A DNA stretch of 64,000 nt from assembly GCF_002159665.1 (NCBI RefSeq), contig NZ_NFJC01000017.1, positions 1-64,000 on the forward strand, read 5' to 3'. This document shows, in pieces, positions 23,535-31,999 of this stretch. Under the pieces are notes generated by a model. The model made no database searches and had not been told where the DNA came from. It saw only the letters and a list, made by a program, of their open reading frames with translations. The position numbers were made by a program, and so were the translations under genes. The number at the start of each line of letters is the position of its first letter. Position 1 is the first letter of the stretch. The stretch comes from Desulfovibrio sp. An276. GTDB taxonomy: Bacteria > Desulfobacterota > Desulfovibrionia > Desulfovibrionales > Desulfovibrionaceae.

Positions 23535-23780
23535 CTAGGCCGTTGCCACGGGCTTCTTGTAAACGATGAAGCTGGCTTCCTTGGTAAGGTCGGTCTGTCC
23601 GGTCTGGAGGTTATGGAAACGACGAGGCTTCCGGTCCACCTTCTTGAAATAGTGGTTACGGCCAACAAAGCAGCGACCCTTCTCGGTCACCTCGTTGACG
23701 ATGGTGTCCAGAATGAACTCGGCGATTTCCTTGGCCTTGGCCTGAGAGATTTCGAACTTTTCAGCGATTGCTTTGAACAT
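23535..23780 (-). CDS. HU-like DNA-binding protein
   Basis: 81 aa, slightly short for HU (about 90). The N-terminal helical half (FEISQAKAKEIAEFILDTIV) and the beta region GRNHYFKKVDRK follow the HU/IHF pattern. The conserved tip proline segment is modified. AAGGAG lies nine to ten bases upstream of the ATG. Likely organises or bends phage DNA during replication. Same transcript as the replication genes. Confidence 0.7.
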   Translation of the reverse strand: MFKAIAEKFEISQAKAKEIAEFILDTIVNEVTEKGRCFVGRNHYFKKVDRKPRRFHNLQTGQTDLTKEASFIVYKKPVATA

Positions 23781-23794
23781 GTGTTAAAAACTCC

Positions 23795-24682
23795 TTAAAT
23801 ATCAAACGTTTCAGCGTCGGCCTTCTCTTCAATGACCGTCGCCTCTTCAACATCAATTGGCTCTTCTTCCTGCGGTGCGCGATTGAAGAGCTTTGCTCTG
23901 TAGTAGGCCGCAAGTGTCCTGTAGGTGCTCATATCTCCAAACTCTTCTGGAGCCTTCACATAGGACGCGAGCAGCCTTGCGTATGTGCCCTCATGCTTCC
24001 CCTTGAGGAGCACCACATAATCGTCCAGGCTTCTGTGACGAATTCTGGCTACATTGCGGGCACGTGCCATATTCTTGTCCAGGTCGATAAACGCCTGCAT
24101 ACCGGTGCCACGCATACGCATGAACAGCGGAATTCCTTCCTGGATATCGAGGAAGGCGACATTAACCGTCAATGTGCACTGAGCCTTCTCTCCGGACGGA
24201 GACTTTTTGGCGGAAGGACAAAGCGGAACAAGACGATTATTTACAAGTTTGGCGCACTGTGGAGCGTCTGGTGTAAGCTCTCCGGTCTCCGGATACATGC
24301 CATCACGAGAACGGCACAGCGGTGTAGAGGTCTTGTTACCGTCAAACTTGGCAAATTTGGACCTGCTGTAGTTGAGAACGCAGATTGGAATCAGATACAG
24401 CTGGTCAACGATATCCTCATCACTTGGTTCCTCGGAAAGCTTCTTCCAGAACTTCCCGACATATTCTGGCTTGAGCTTGTCATTGAACCTCAAAGCGCCT
24501 GGTTGCACCAGGGAAAGCTCAAAATACGCGTCCATGATAGGATACGCATTCCCGTTTATCATTACGGATTCGGATCCATCTTCTCCATACACAGCAACGC
24601 TTGTAATGTCGTCGTTCGCCTTTGCGGGAAGAAAACGGTTGCGGTTTGCCTCGGCATACTGTTCAAGCACTTCGTTTGACAT
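23795..24682 (-). CDS. Hypothetical replication-block protein, candidate ssDNA-binding protein
   Basis: 295 aa, first gene after promoter P7; the ATG has AAGGAG nine bases upstream. Several cysteines (LCRSRDGMYPE..CAKL..LCPSA..CTLTV) could bind zinc. The C-terminal tail is strongly acidic and ends DAETFDI, like the acidic tips of SSB proteins. With polymerase, primase-helicase and nuclease behind it, an SSB is the missing replication component. No OB-fold is demonstrable by eye. Confidence 0.5.
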   Translation of the reverse strand: MSNEVLEQYAEANRNRFLPAKANDDITSVAVYGEDGSESVMINGNAYPIMDAYFELSLVQPGALRFNDKLKPEYVGKFWKKLSEEPSDEDIVDQLYLIPICVLNYSRSKFAKFDGNKTSTPLCRSRDGMYPETGELTPDAPQCAKLVNNRLVPLCPSAKKSPSGEKAQCTLTVNVAFLDIQEGIPLFMRMRGTGMQAFIDLDKNMARARNVARIRHRSLDDYVVLLKGKHEGTYARLLASYVKAPEEFGDMSTYRTLAAYYRAKLFNRAPQEEEPIDVEEATVIEEKADAETFDI

Positions 24683-24751
24683 AATTGTCACTCCTTTGGT
24701 TTTTACGTACAAAATTACGCACAAAAAGATATACATGGACACAATTATCCA

Positions 24752-24793
24752 TGTATATCCTTATAACAAAAACAAGCGTCATATATTTAATTT
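24752..24793 (-). promoter_or_regulatory. Phage promoter P7 (replication block)
   Basis: Minus strand: AATTAAATATATGACGC, spacer, TTTTTGTTATAAGGATATAC. Followed by a GGATAAT..ATTATCC-type small palindrome before the first gene. Confidence 0.75.
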
Positions 24794-24926
24794 AAGCTCT
24801 TTTATAATCACGAGCTTTAACCGCTTTGTCGCATGGTGTAACATGCTAACCGAAAATTTCGGCTACCCTTGAAAACTACCCAATATCGGGCGGTTTGTCA
24901 ATACTTTTATCCAAAGAGAAAACACT

Positions 24927-25844
24927 ATGCCAAAAAATAATTCCGGCGTCATGTCGAAAATTAACAATTATATCAAGTCCAGAAGGGAGCAGCTTGCGGA
25001 AAACCCGCTATTCGACAAGTATGACAAGATGCGCGTAGAGGATCTGATAGCCTGCTACAAGGATAATACATGTGGAGAAAGTGAGAAGAAGTTCATACTT
25101 GAGACCATATATCTGAAGGTCTTTTTTTATTTTCCCAGTTTTTTGAGCAAGAAGCGCTATCGCATGAATGTCATGCTGTACGATGAGGCATTGCAGAATA
25201 TTTCCCTGCACATACTCGATGCTATCAACAGATTTGATCCATCAAGAGGCTTCCCTTTTGTAGCATACGCCTACGGTGACATTACGGCAGCCATGACACA
25301 GACGTTCCAGGAGTACAATACCATACGACTGCCGCAGGGGTCGAAGGCGTCAAAGGCAAAGGCGTTCTTCAAGGAAGAGGACTCACCTGCAAAGGAAGAA
25401 GAGCATAATGATGACTGCGAAATACCTGTGGACAACTTTGTACTCAATCCCGATATAGGCATGACCGCAGCCGTAGATAATCCCGACAAGGCCATCAACA
25501 GCGATATATCCACCGATGTTGTGCTGTCCTCGCAGACAATCATGTTTACTGACGCAGATAGCATGGTTGTCGTCAACTATGACAATGACCTACACAACAA
25601 GCAGGTAAAAGAATGGCTTGAGGAGGCATTGTCCGAGGAGTCCGGTGTACTCACCGATGATGAACGTCAGGTAGTGATATTGCACAACGGCCTGTTTGAT
25701 CACGAGCCCATGGTTTATGACGACATAGCTGCCATGCGCAGAGAAGCCGGCAAGGGCAGTTCTCGCTCGCGTATATCACAAATACACACCAGAGCTGTGG
25801 AAAAGCTGAGAAATTGGTTTGAGGAGATGGAAGTGGATGGTTAG
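24927..25844 (+). CDS. Phage RNA polymerase sigma factor
   Basis: 305 aa sigma70-type factor. Region 2: EALQNISLHILDAINRFDP, then FPFVAYAYGDITAAMTQ (core-binding and -10 contact helices) and TIRLPQGS. An acidic linker of about 80 residues follows. Region 4 near the C-terminus: LTDDERQVVILHNGLF and SRSRISQIHTRAVEKLRNW (helix-turn-helix for the -35). It would direct host or phage RNA polymerase to phage promoters, plausibly the TTATAAGG elements. Single gene between two minus-strand blocks, ended by a strong terminator. Confidence 0.82.
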   Translation: MPKNNSGVMSKINNYIKSRREQLAENPLFDKYDKMRVEDLIACYKDNTCGESEKKFILETIYLKVFFYFPSFLSKKRYRMNVMLYDEALQNISLHILDAINRFDPSRGFPFVAYAYGDITAAMTQTFQEYNTIRLPQGSKASKAKAFFKEEDSPAKEEEHNDDCEIPVDNFVLNPDIGMTAAVDNPDKAINSDISTDVVLSSQTIMFTDADSMVVVNYDNDLHNKQVKEWLEEALSEESGVLTDDERQVVILHNGLFDHEPMVYDDIAAMRREAGKGSSRSRISQIHTRAVEKLRNWFEEMEVDG

Positions 25845-25861
25845 CTGCAATAGCTAAAAAA

Positions 25862-25899
25862 TGGTATACGCATAACATGTTAATGTTATGCGTATACCA
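25862..25899. terminator. Bidirectional terminator after sigma gene
   Basis: Perfect 17 bp stem TGGTATACGCATAACAT with its complement around GTTA. Flanking CAATAGCT and AGCTATTG can extend it. It separates convergent transcription units. Confidence 0.85.
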
Positions 25900-25912
25900 G
25901 CTATTGTCCTAA

Positions 25913-26086
25913 TTACTTGTCGGTATCTGCCCTCTGTTTCCTGTTCTCAAGAATCTCCTTCACCTTCTCAAGCTTGTCGGACGCAAGCTGATTTTTCTCA
26001 TTGAGCTTTTTCAGCTCACTGATAAGCTGCTCTGTCACCTGCTCGATCTCCTTGCGGGCAGCCTCAATGTTACGAACACCACTCAT
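25913..26086 (-). CDS. Small coiled-coil protein (57 aa)
   Basis: Reads MSGVRNIEAARKEIEQVTEQ then a Leu/Lys/Glu-rich heptad pattern to the end, almost certainly one long coiled coil. Its start overlaps the preceding nuclease stop as ATGA, so it is translationally coupled to it. It ends just before the shared terminator. Function unknown. Confidence 0.7.
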   Translation of the reverse strand: MSGVRNIEAARKEIEQVTEQLISELKKLNEKNQLASDKLEKVKEILENRKQRADTDK

Positions 26087-26943
26087 ACACGCTTACCTCT
26101 GCACAGATGCCAGAAATCACACCATATCGATGAGCACCACCAGTTACCAGGCTGTGTAGGAATGAAGATACCCGTGGTGATCAGCTCCGCGCAACGCTGA
26201 ACAAGATCCTCAAGGTATTCTTTCTGGTTGTTATCAAAGGTATGGCCAAGAATGTGAAGACTGCTGCCTGCAGTGAACTCGTATGTCCCTGTGCTGCCCT
26301 TGTCCTTATCCGCATACTGACTGTTCATAATGACTTTCTTTCCGGAAGCTGGCTTCACGATATTCTGAATCTGAACATCACTTATTCCGGTAAGATAGGT
26401 GTACAGCATGAACTGGAGAGAGTTCTGCAGCCTGGACATCTGCCACGCTCTGCCCGAGATCTTGTAGTCTACCAGGCCCTTGCCGTCATCAACAACACGC
26501 ACAAGGTCAAGGTATGCCTTCATGGGCACCTGGCACTCCATGGTAAAGTCGATTTCCTGCTCAACACCCAGCGGCGTTATTGTGGAGCCAACACAGTCCA
26601 CATAGTTCTCGACGATATTCGGAACAACCTCCTCGATCTCGTCCCTCTCTTCCGGCTTGATGTCCGTCTCCTTCTCCTCAAACCATGTGGGCATTACATC
26701 GTCCATGGTCAACTCAACCATCTGCTTGCCGGTAAGACGCTCTTCGTTCTTGTGTTCCAGGACATCATTGTAATACGTCTCGAATGCCGCATGTGTGATG
26801 GAGCCCATAGCCAACATCTTGTTCTGCGGTTTGGTACGGTTCTCTATATACTTGAACTCGTACATCTTCGGGCACTTCAGCAAGGTATCAATGGCGCTGG
26901 CAGACAGATACCCCTTTGGAAGTTCGTATATGCCTACCTCCAT
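26083..26943 (-). CDS. PD-(D/E)XK nuclease, Cas4/RecB-like (second copy)
   Basis: 286 aa. YLSASAIDTLLKCPKMYEF at the N-terminus, MKAYLDLVRV and GLVDYKISG forming the D..DxK active site, and C-terminal CSSIWCDFWHLC cysteines. This is the domain order of Cas4-like exonucleases with an iron-sulfur cluster. It is only distantly similar to the nuclease at 22.6 kb. The end of an operon with the SNF2-type helicase suggests recombination or repair. Confidence 0.8.
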   Translation of the reverse strand: MEVGIYELPKGYLSASAIDTLLKCPKMYEFKYIENRTKPQNKMLAMGSITHAAFETYYNDVLEHKNEERLTGKQMVELTMDDVMPTWFEEKETDIKPEERDEIEEVVPNIVENYVDCVGSTITPLGVEQEIDFTMECQVPMKAYLDLVRVVDDGKGLVDYKISGRAWQMSRLQNSLQFMLYTYLTGISDVQIQNIVKPASGKKVIMNSQYADKDKGSTGTYEFTAGSSLHILGHTFDNNQKEYLEDLVQRCAELITTGIFIPTQPGNWWCSSIWCDFWHLCRGKRV

Positions 26944-27311
26944 TAAAAACCTCCCTCCTCCTCTATGCCATATTCATCTTTGTAAACCCTGTTGCGCAGC
27001 ATTGCGTTCAGAGGAGTGTTGCCGATATCCATAAAGTCCAGACCCTTGTCCGTAATTTCATAGGTAGCCCAGAACTTTCCGTACCCGTTGTTCTTATACT
27101 TGCCGCGCAGGTACTGGTTACGCATGAGCCAACCGACAAGCGCAAGCAGCGTATTGACCCATTCTGTCCACACTTCCTGCGAACCTGCTTTCCTGTCAAA
27201 AATGTACTTGATATCCGCCTCGTTGACAGAGCAAGGTGTGGGGAAAGCGTCCCGTGCCTTGTTTAACAGGTAGTTGATTGCGTTGTCGAGGTCCCTAATC
27301 TCCATTTCCAT
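26943..27311 (-). CDS. Hypothetical protein (122 aa)
   Basis: Small soluble protein beginning MEMEIRDLDNAINYLLNKAR, with a Trp-rich centre (EVWTEWVNTLLALVGWLMRN) and ITDKGLDFMDIG, which resembles the end of winged-helix proteins. AAGGAG precedes the ATG. It shares one base with the nuclease start and overlaps the next gene by 17 bases, indicating tight coupling. No firm family. Confidence 0.65.
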   Translation of the reverse strand: MEMEIRDLDNAINYLLNKARDAFPTPCSVNEADIKYIFDRKAGSQEVWTEWVNTLLALVGWLMRNQYLRGKYKNNGYGKFWATYEITDKGLDFMDIGNTPLNAMLRNRVYKDEYGIEEEGGF

Positions 27312-27735
27312 TGTCTATCTCCTTGTAGATATCCCGTATTTTCTTGTCCCAGCTCTCATGTGTGTTATCAGACGCTACTGCCACCTCACCACCACTAAAC
27401 GAGACATAAACCTGCTTCTCCATCCACTCCCAGAACGCTATCTGTGTTTTTCGTGATGGTCGCTCTCTTGTGTATATGTACTTCTCCGCAAATACTCCGT
27501 CCCTTGCTACCTCATATACATCGCTAAGATCCGCGTATGGGTAATTTGCTATCCATACCGCAAACACCTTGTCTCCCACCTGCACAAACGCATGGGCTGG
27601 GCATCCATACAAGCTATCACCTATGGCAACAAGTTTTCCTTCATTTATAATATACTTTATGAACTTGTCCGCTCTGTCTGAATATGAGTACAGTTTAAGA
27701 TTAAACCATATGTACGCCTTGGTTGAAAATTTCAT
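27295..27735 (-). CDS. Hypothetical protein (146 aa)
   Basis: Basic, aromatic-rich protein (FSTKAYIWFNLKLYSYSDRADKF) with a mixed alpha/beta appearance. GGAGGAG lies before the ATG. It overlaps the genes on both sides by a few bases, in an operon with the SNF2-type helicase. I do not recognise it. Confidence 0.6.
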   Translation of the reverse strand: MKFSTKAYIWFNLKLYSYSDRADKFIKYIINEGKLVAIGDSLYGCPAHAFVQVGDKVFAVWIANYPYADLSDVYEVARDGVFAEKYIYTRERPSRKTQIAFWEWMEKQVYVSFSGGEVAVASDNTHESWDKKIRDIYKEIDNGNGD

Positions 27736-27923
27736 ATTCCCTTCTCCTCCTTAGCGTCTCTTGTGTTTCCATAAGTAACAGCTCTCCAACCTGCCTGCGT
27801 GCACGCATCAATAACTGTGTCTTCAAGATGCTCAGCATTTTCGTATAAGTAATCTCCCGTATCCGAGTAAACGCTGTCATCTATTATTGTTGTGATTGTA
27901 ACGATAACTCTTATCTTTTTCAT
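27732..27923 (-). CDS. Hypothetical protein (63 aa)
   Basis: Starts KKIRVIVTITTIIDDSVYSD, a short beta-strand pair followed by an acidic helix and a Trp. Overlaps the next start by four bases (ATGA). GGAGG lies about 11 bases before the ATG. Function unknown. Confidence 0.55.
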   Translation of the reverse strand: MKKIRVIVTITTIIDDSVYSDTGDYLYENAEHLEDTVIDACTQAGWRAVTYGNTRDAKEEKGI

Positions 27924-27930
27924 CTGATAC

Positions 27931-30132
27931 CTAATCCTCCAGAAGTTTTAGCCCAAGAGTTTTCTTTTCCTGTGCTGCCTGCAACTCATTGCAATATATA
28001 CAGCCCTTTGCATATTGCCTGATGCCCTTCTCCCTGCATTCAGCATAGTTTGCGGCACACATGATGCACCTGGTGTCCTTTTGCATAAACGCGTGCACAT
28101 CATCCTTGTGCTGCAGCAGCGTAACTATCGCTTCCTCAACACTGCCACGGCATACGTAGTCCCTCACCACCAGCTTCCTGGTCTGCCCTATGCGCATGTT
28201 TCTATCCATGCTCTGCAGCCTTGGCTCAAGAGCCGTACCATGCGAGTAGTAAATCATGGTGGTAGCGGAGTTGAGTGTGATTCCGATACCCTGCATGGTC
28301 TGACCAAGAAACACTCGTATATTGTCATCAGCCTCGAATCGCTGAGCGCATTTCGATTCGTCAGCCGTTATGTATCTGATTTTCAGCTTCTTCAGCAGTT
28401 TCTCTATCTCCGCGAGGTCATACTGATACCACGCCCAGACTATTACCTTCTCGAAAGGAGTGATGTCCTTCAGGTCATTTTCCAGCATGGCCAGCTTTGG
28501 GTTCTCGGACAGAGGAAGATCTATGTCGATCTCGCTCTCCCTGAACTCGTTGTGTCTGGGACATTTGGGGCTCGAAGGTATGACGCCCTTGTCCATACAC
28601 TTCTCGATCTGCTCATCTCCGCACTCGCCACAATGCTCTGTGCCAGGCGTGATATGAACAAATCCGGATAGCACCTGCAGGCATTTTTGAATCTTCTGAA
28701 TGTCCATACCGCAGAACAATCTACGGTTGCCAATCTTGACGTAATCCTCTGCGGTGATGATACCGTTGTACAAATCGCGAACCTTATCACCTATCGGATA
28801 GTAGCATGTGACTATAGTTCTATCCGGCATGTCAAAACACTCATCACGTTTGTAGCTGATTATGAACGGCTCTATACGTGCCTTGATATCGTCAACGTTC
28901 TTGTAGCCAGTGATGATATTCGCATTGTAGCTGCTGGTGATACAATACCTGTTTCTGAATTGCCACCAGTTCATGCTGAATATAGATGTATCCAGTATAC
29001 GCATGGGCATATACATATCTGTCGGTCTTCCCACGCATAGTGTTCCCGACAGCAGGTACACACGATGACTCTTCAAGCCCTCCATCGCTTTCGCCGTGTG
29101 TGAAGCATGATTTATCAGTCTGCTGGCCTCATCGAATATCGTCACCGACAAGTCTAGGCTGTTGAAAAACTCCTCCGCCCTGTCAGCCTTTATTATCTGT
29201 GATATCAATGAATTATAGAGTTTTATCTCCTTGGCTATCTCCGGGAAGGCAGCCACCATCGCCCGCTCTACCTCCTTTTTAGGATCGATGTCCCTGAACA
29301 GCTTGCCGCAGGCATTGAGCCAGGTATTGCGCCTGGTTTTCGCAAGCTTCGAGCTGTCTGTCAGAAGTGTTTCCCTGGCTTTGGCATCGTCGGCGAACAG
29401 CGCATTTACCAGCTTCTCGCGAACATCCGCAGGGACCATTTCCCAGGCAAGCCCCTTGTAGATAAGCTTGCTCTTGTTGTCCGGGTCCCTAAGCATGTCA
29501 TATGTGGTTAGTATTATGTCCCAATTTTCGCCGCAATTATCGCCGCAATTATCGCGGTATTTATTGGAACTTTCACCGCATTTTATGCGGCGCTGCACCT
29601 CAAGCCTTGCCTGTAGGTCGCCCTTGTAGGGAATAATCTTAAGCTCCGGCGTAAACTTCTCGGCCTCGGCAAGCCATGTGTCGAACACAATGGCGGGGCA
29701 CATAACCAGCGCCCTGAGATATCCATCCCTTTTCTTGAACATTCTCAGGGACATAAGAGATATGTACGTTTTTCCCAGTCCCTGCTCCAACAACAGTGCC
29801 AGCCGGTCGCTCTTCTGCATGGCCTCCACGGCCTTCATCTGATGCTCGAACGGCTTGCCGGCAAACAGATCCATGTACTCCTGAACGTAATTTTTCTCCT
29901 GCTCCTCCTTTATTGCGGCGATACGCTTTTTGGCTTCAGGAGTGGCTTTCGCATCTCCCCTGAATAACTCTTTGAACAACTTGATATTGCGATAGTTTTT
30001 TGGAGACACATCCCCAAACACATATCGTCGGCCACCTCTTAAATCGACTGTGGCGCCTGCCATTCCGATCAGGTCTTTATCGTACCTGAACCAGAATGAT
30101 TTGGCAATAGAATCATACTCCAATACAGGCAT
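27931..30132 (-). CDS. SNF2-type SF2 helicase
   Basis: 733 aa. Motif I LLLEQGLGKTYISL (Walker A), LTTYDML (Ia/Ib region), TIFDEASRL (DEAx box), LLSGTL (III), GQTMQGIGITLNSA (V) and MDRNMRIGQTRKL (VI). Cysteine pairs (CGECG, CIMCAANYAEC, CIYC) near the C-terminus may bind zinc. It likely remodels or translocates on DNA in recombination. An internal Asn-Cys-Gly repeat (NCGDNCGEN) com.es from a 14-base tandem duplication. First gene after promoter P8. Confidence 0.82.
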   Translation of the reverse strand: MPVLEYDSIAKSFWFRYDKDLIGMAGATVDLRGGRRYVFGDVSPKNYRNIKLFKELFRGDAKATPEAKKRIAAIKEEQEKNYVQEYMDLFAGKPFEHQMKAVEAMQKSDRLALLLEQGLGKTYISLMSLRMFKKRDGYLRALVMCPAIVFDTWLAEAEKFTPELKIIPYKGDLQARLEVQRRIKCGESSNKYRDNCGDNCGENWDIILTTYDMLRDPDNKSKLIYKGLAWEMVPADVREKLVNALFADDAKARETLLTDSSKLAKTRRNTWLNACGKLFRDIDPKKEVERAMVAAFPEIAKEIKLYNSLISQIIKADRAEEFFNSLDLSVTIFDEASRLINHASHTAKAMEGLKSHRVYLLSGTLCVGRPTDMYMPMRILDTSIFSMNWWQFRNRYCITSSYNANIITGYKNVDDIKARIEPFIISYKRDECFDMPDRTIVTCYYPIGDKVRDLYNGIITAEDYVKIGNRRLFCGMDIQKIQKCLQVLSGFVHITPGTEHCGECGDEQIEKCMDKGVIPSSPKCPRHNEFRESEIDIDLPLSENPKLAMLENDLKDITPFEKVIVWAWYQYDLAEIEKLLKKLKIRYITADESKCAQRFEADDNIRVFLGQTMQGIGITLNSATTMIYYSHGTALEPRLQSMDRNMRIGQTRKLVVRDYVCRGSVEEAIVTLLQHKDDVHAFMQKDTRCIMCAANYAECREKGIRQYAKGCIYCNELQAAQEKKTLGLKLLED

Positions 30133-30159
30133 ATATAAAACCTCCTTCAGGTTTTACTT

Positions 30160-30200
30160 GTATATACTTATAACAAAAAACACCCCTTAATATTTACTGC
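30160..30200 (-). promoter_or_regulatory. Phage promoter P8
   Basis: Minus strand: TAAATATTAAGGGGTG, T-run, TTGTTATAAGTATATAC. One base off in the core. Placed before the SNF2-type helicase operon. Confidence 0.65.
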
Positions 30201-30262
30201 CTATTTATTTTACAACATAATTTATGTAGTATACTCAGAGCATTCGAAGGAATAAAAGCGTT

Positions 30263-31996
30263 ATGGCAAATGAGACTCCAATCATATCACCCGTTCTTGG
30301 TCGGACAGTCTATCCTAATAACAAATACTCACGTTTATACGGCAATCCTCACTTTGACTACCTGTCGGAGATGCTGCCGAAGAATATCAAGGATCTCTTC
30401 CGGTGGTGTGAAGTGGTCTACAACTCCATGCCTACGGTAGCAAACGCCATACGCAAGCTTGTCCACTACCCCATCACAGATTTCTCGTTTGAGGACCAGC
30501 CAGAGAAGATGCGGGACAAGACCAAAAAGCTTCTCGATGATATCCACATGAAGTCCATCCTCATGGACTTCAATACTGACTTCTATATTTACGGCAATGT
30601 CTTCCGCACAGTATACATGCCGTTCAAACGCTTTATACAATGTTCACACTGCAATGAGCGTACTGCTATCGACAACTCGACTTTCCGGGTTCGCCGTCAG
30701 AAAATAGAGGTAAAGTGTAAAAACTGTGGCTGGCAACTTGCCAAACTGCACGATGAGGAGCTCAATGACCCCAGCAAGATCGTTATCGTGAGGTGGGATC
30801 CCAAGAGCATCAATCTTGTGCAGAACCCCATCACCGGCACTACAGAGTACTACTACCAGATGCCGGAAGAACTGACAAAACGCATACAGCAAGGCGACAA
30901 GACGATCTTCCGGGACACACCTCAGATTTTCATCGAAGGCGCCCTCAAGGACAAGAACATCAAGTTCGGTCCCAACTTCTATCACGCCAAAATGCCCAGC
31001 TTGTCTGGTTATCAGTCAGGATGGGGAATTTCCCAGCTGATGTCCACCCTGCGCATCTATATGTACATAGCTGTGCTTCGAAGGGCTTCAGAGGCCATTG
31101 GTATGGAACACATCACTCCGCAGCGCATTTTGTTCCCGCAATCGTCCGGCACAAGTGACCCTGCTGTGGGCACGTCACTCAAGAGGTGGCGAGAAGAGGT
31201 CAACAAGGCGCTGGAAAGATGGCGTTTTGATCCGAACTACGTGATGACAGCACCCTATCCTACCGGGCTCGTCAATATTGGCTCACAGGGACGCCAGCTC
31301 TCTCCCATCGAGGAAATCAAGGACGCCCGCGTTGAAATGACAATGGCGCTGGACATCCCGCCAGCACTGCTCACCTGTGACGCCAGCATTCAGGCAAGCG
31401 CTATTGGACTGAGAATTCTTGAGAACCAGCTTACCCCACACGTTCGGGAAATGGAACGCTTCATGCGCTGGGTCATTGACGCCATCAACGCGCATACCGG
31501 TATGGAGTATACCTATCCTTCCCTCGTACCGTTCAAGCTTGCCGATGACATAATGAACAAGCAGATGCTCATGCAGCTCGCCGCCAACGGTACAGTTTCC
31601 CGCACAACCATCCTTGAGAGCCTCAACATCGATCCCGCCAGGGAAAAGGAGCTGCTCAAGTCCGACACCGTTTCCGACCAGATTATGCAACAGGAAGTAC
31701 AGGAAGAGGTCAACAAGCAGCTCAACAGCCTGTCCAACCAGGTCAAATCGCAGGTTGAGGAATCGCAGACGGGTATGCCGAGTCAGTACAATCAGCAGAA
31801 GATGATTGCTCAGGCCCAGCAGATAGCCAACCAGATGCTGTCTGTTCCGTATGAACAAAGGAAATCTCAGCTGTCACAGCTGCAGAACGAGGACTACGTT
31901 ATGTGGGCACTGGTATCCAAACAACTTGAGCAGATGCGAACAATGCAGGCAGCCCAGATGGCGCAGACTGCCCAGACACAATCGGTACAGGGGTAA
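30263..31996 (+). CDS. Portal protein
   Basis: 577 aa, first gene of a plus operon. Portal-like features: an N-terminal region with YNSMPTVANAIRKLVHYP, a central segment ALDIPPALLTCDASIQASAIGLR and a Gln-rich helical C-terminus (about residues 480-577). It carries an inserted four-cysteine ribbon (CSHC..CKNCG, about residues 127-154), uncommon in portals. The portal forms the dodecameric DNA channel to which TerL docks. GAAGGAATAAAAGCGTT precedes the ATG. Confidence 0.75.
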   Translation: MANETPIISPVLGRTVYPNNKYSRLYGNPHFDYLSEMLPKNIKDLFRWCEVVYNSMPTVANAIRKLVHYPITDFSFEDQPEKMRDKTKKLLDDIHMKSILMDFNTDFYIYGNVFRTVYMPFKRFIQCSHCNERTAIDNSTFRVRRQKIEVKCKNCGWQLAKLHDEELNDPSKIVIVRWDPKSINLVQNPITGTTEYYYQMPEELTKRIQQGDKTIFRDTPQIFIEGALKDKNIKFGPNFYHAKMPSLSGYQSGWGISQLMSTLRIYMYIAVLRRASEAIGMEHITPQRILFPQSSGTSDPAVGTSLKRWREEVNKALERWRFDPNYVMTAPYPTGLVNIGSQGRQLSPIEEIKDARVEMTMALDIPPALLTCDASIQASAIGLRILENQLTPHVREMERFMRWVIDAINAHTGMEYTYPSLVPFKLADDIMNKQMLMQLAANGTVSRTTILESLNIDPAREKELLKSDTVSDQIMQQEVQEEVNKQLNSLSNQVKSQVEESQTGMPSQYNQQKMIAQAQQIANQMLSVPYEQRKSQLSQLQNEDYVMWALVSKQLEQMRTMQAAQMAQTAQTQSVQG

Positions 31997-31999
31997 TGT

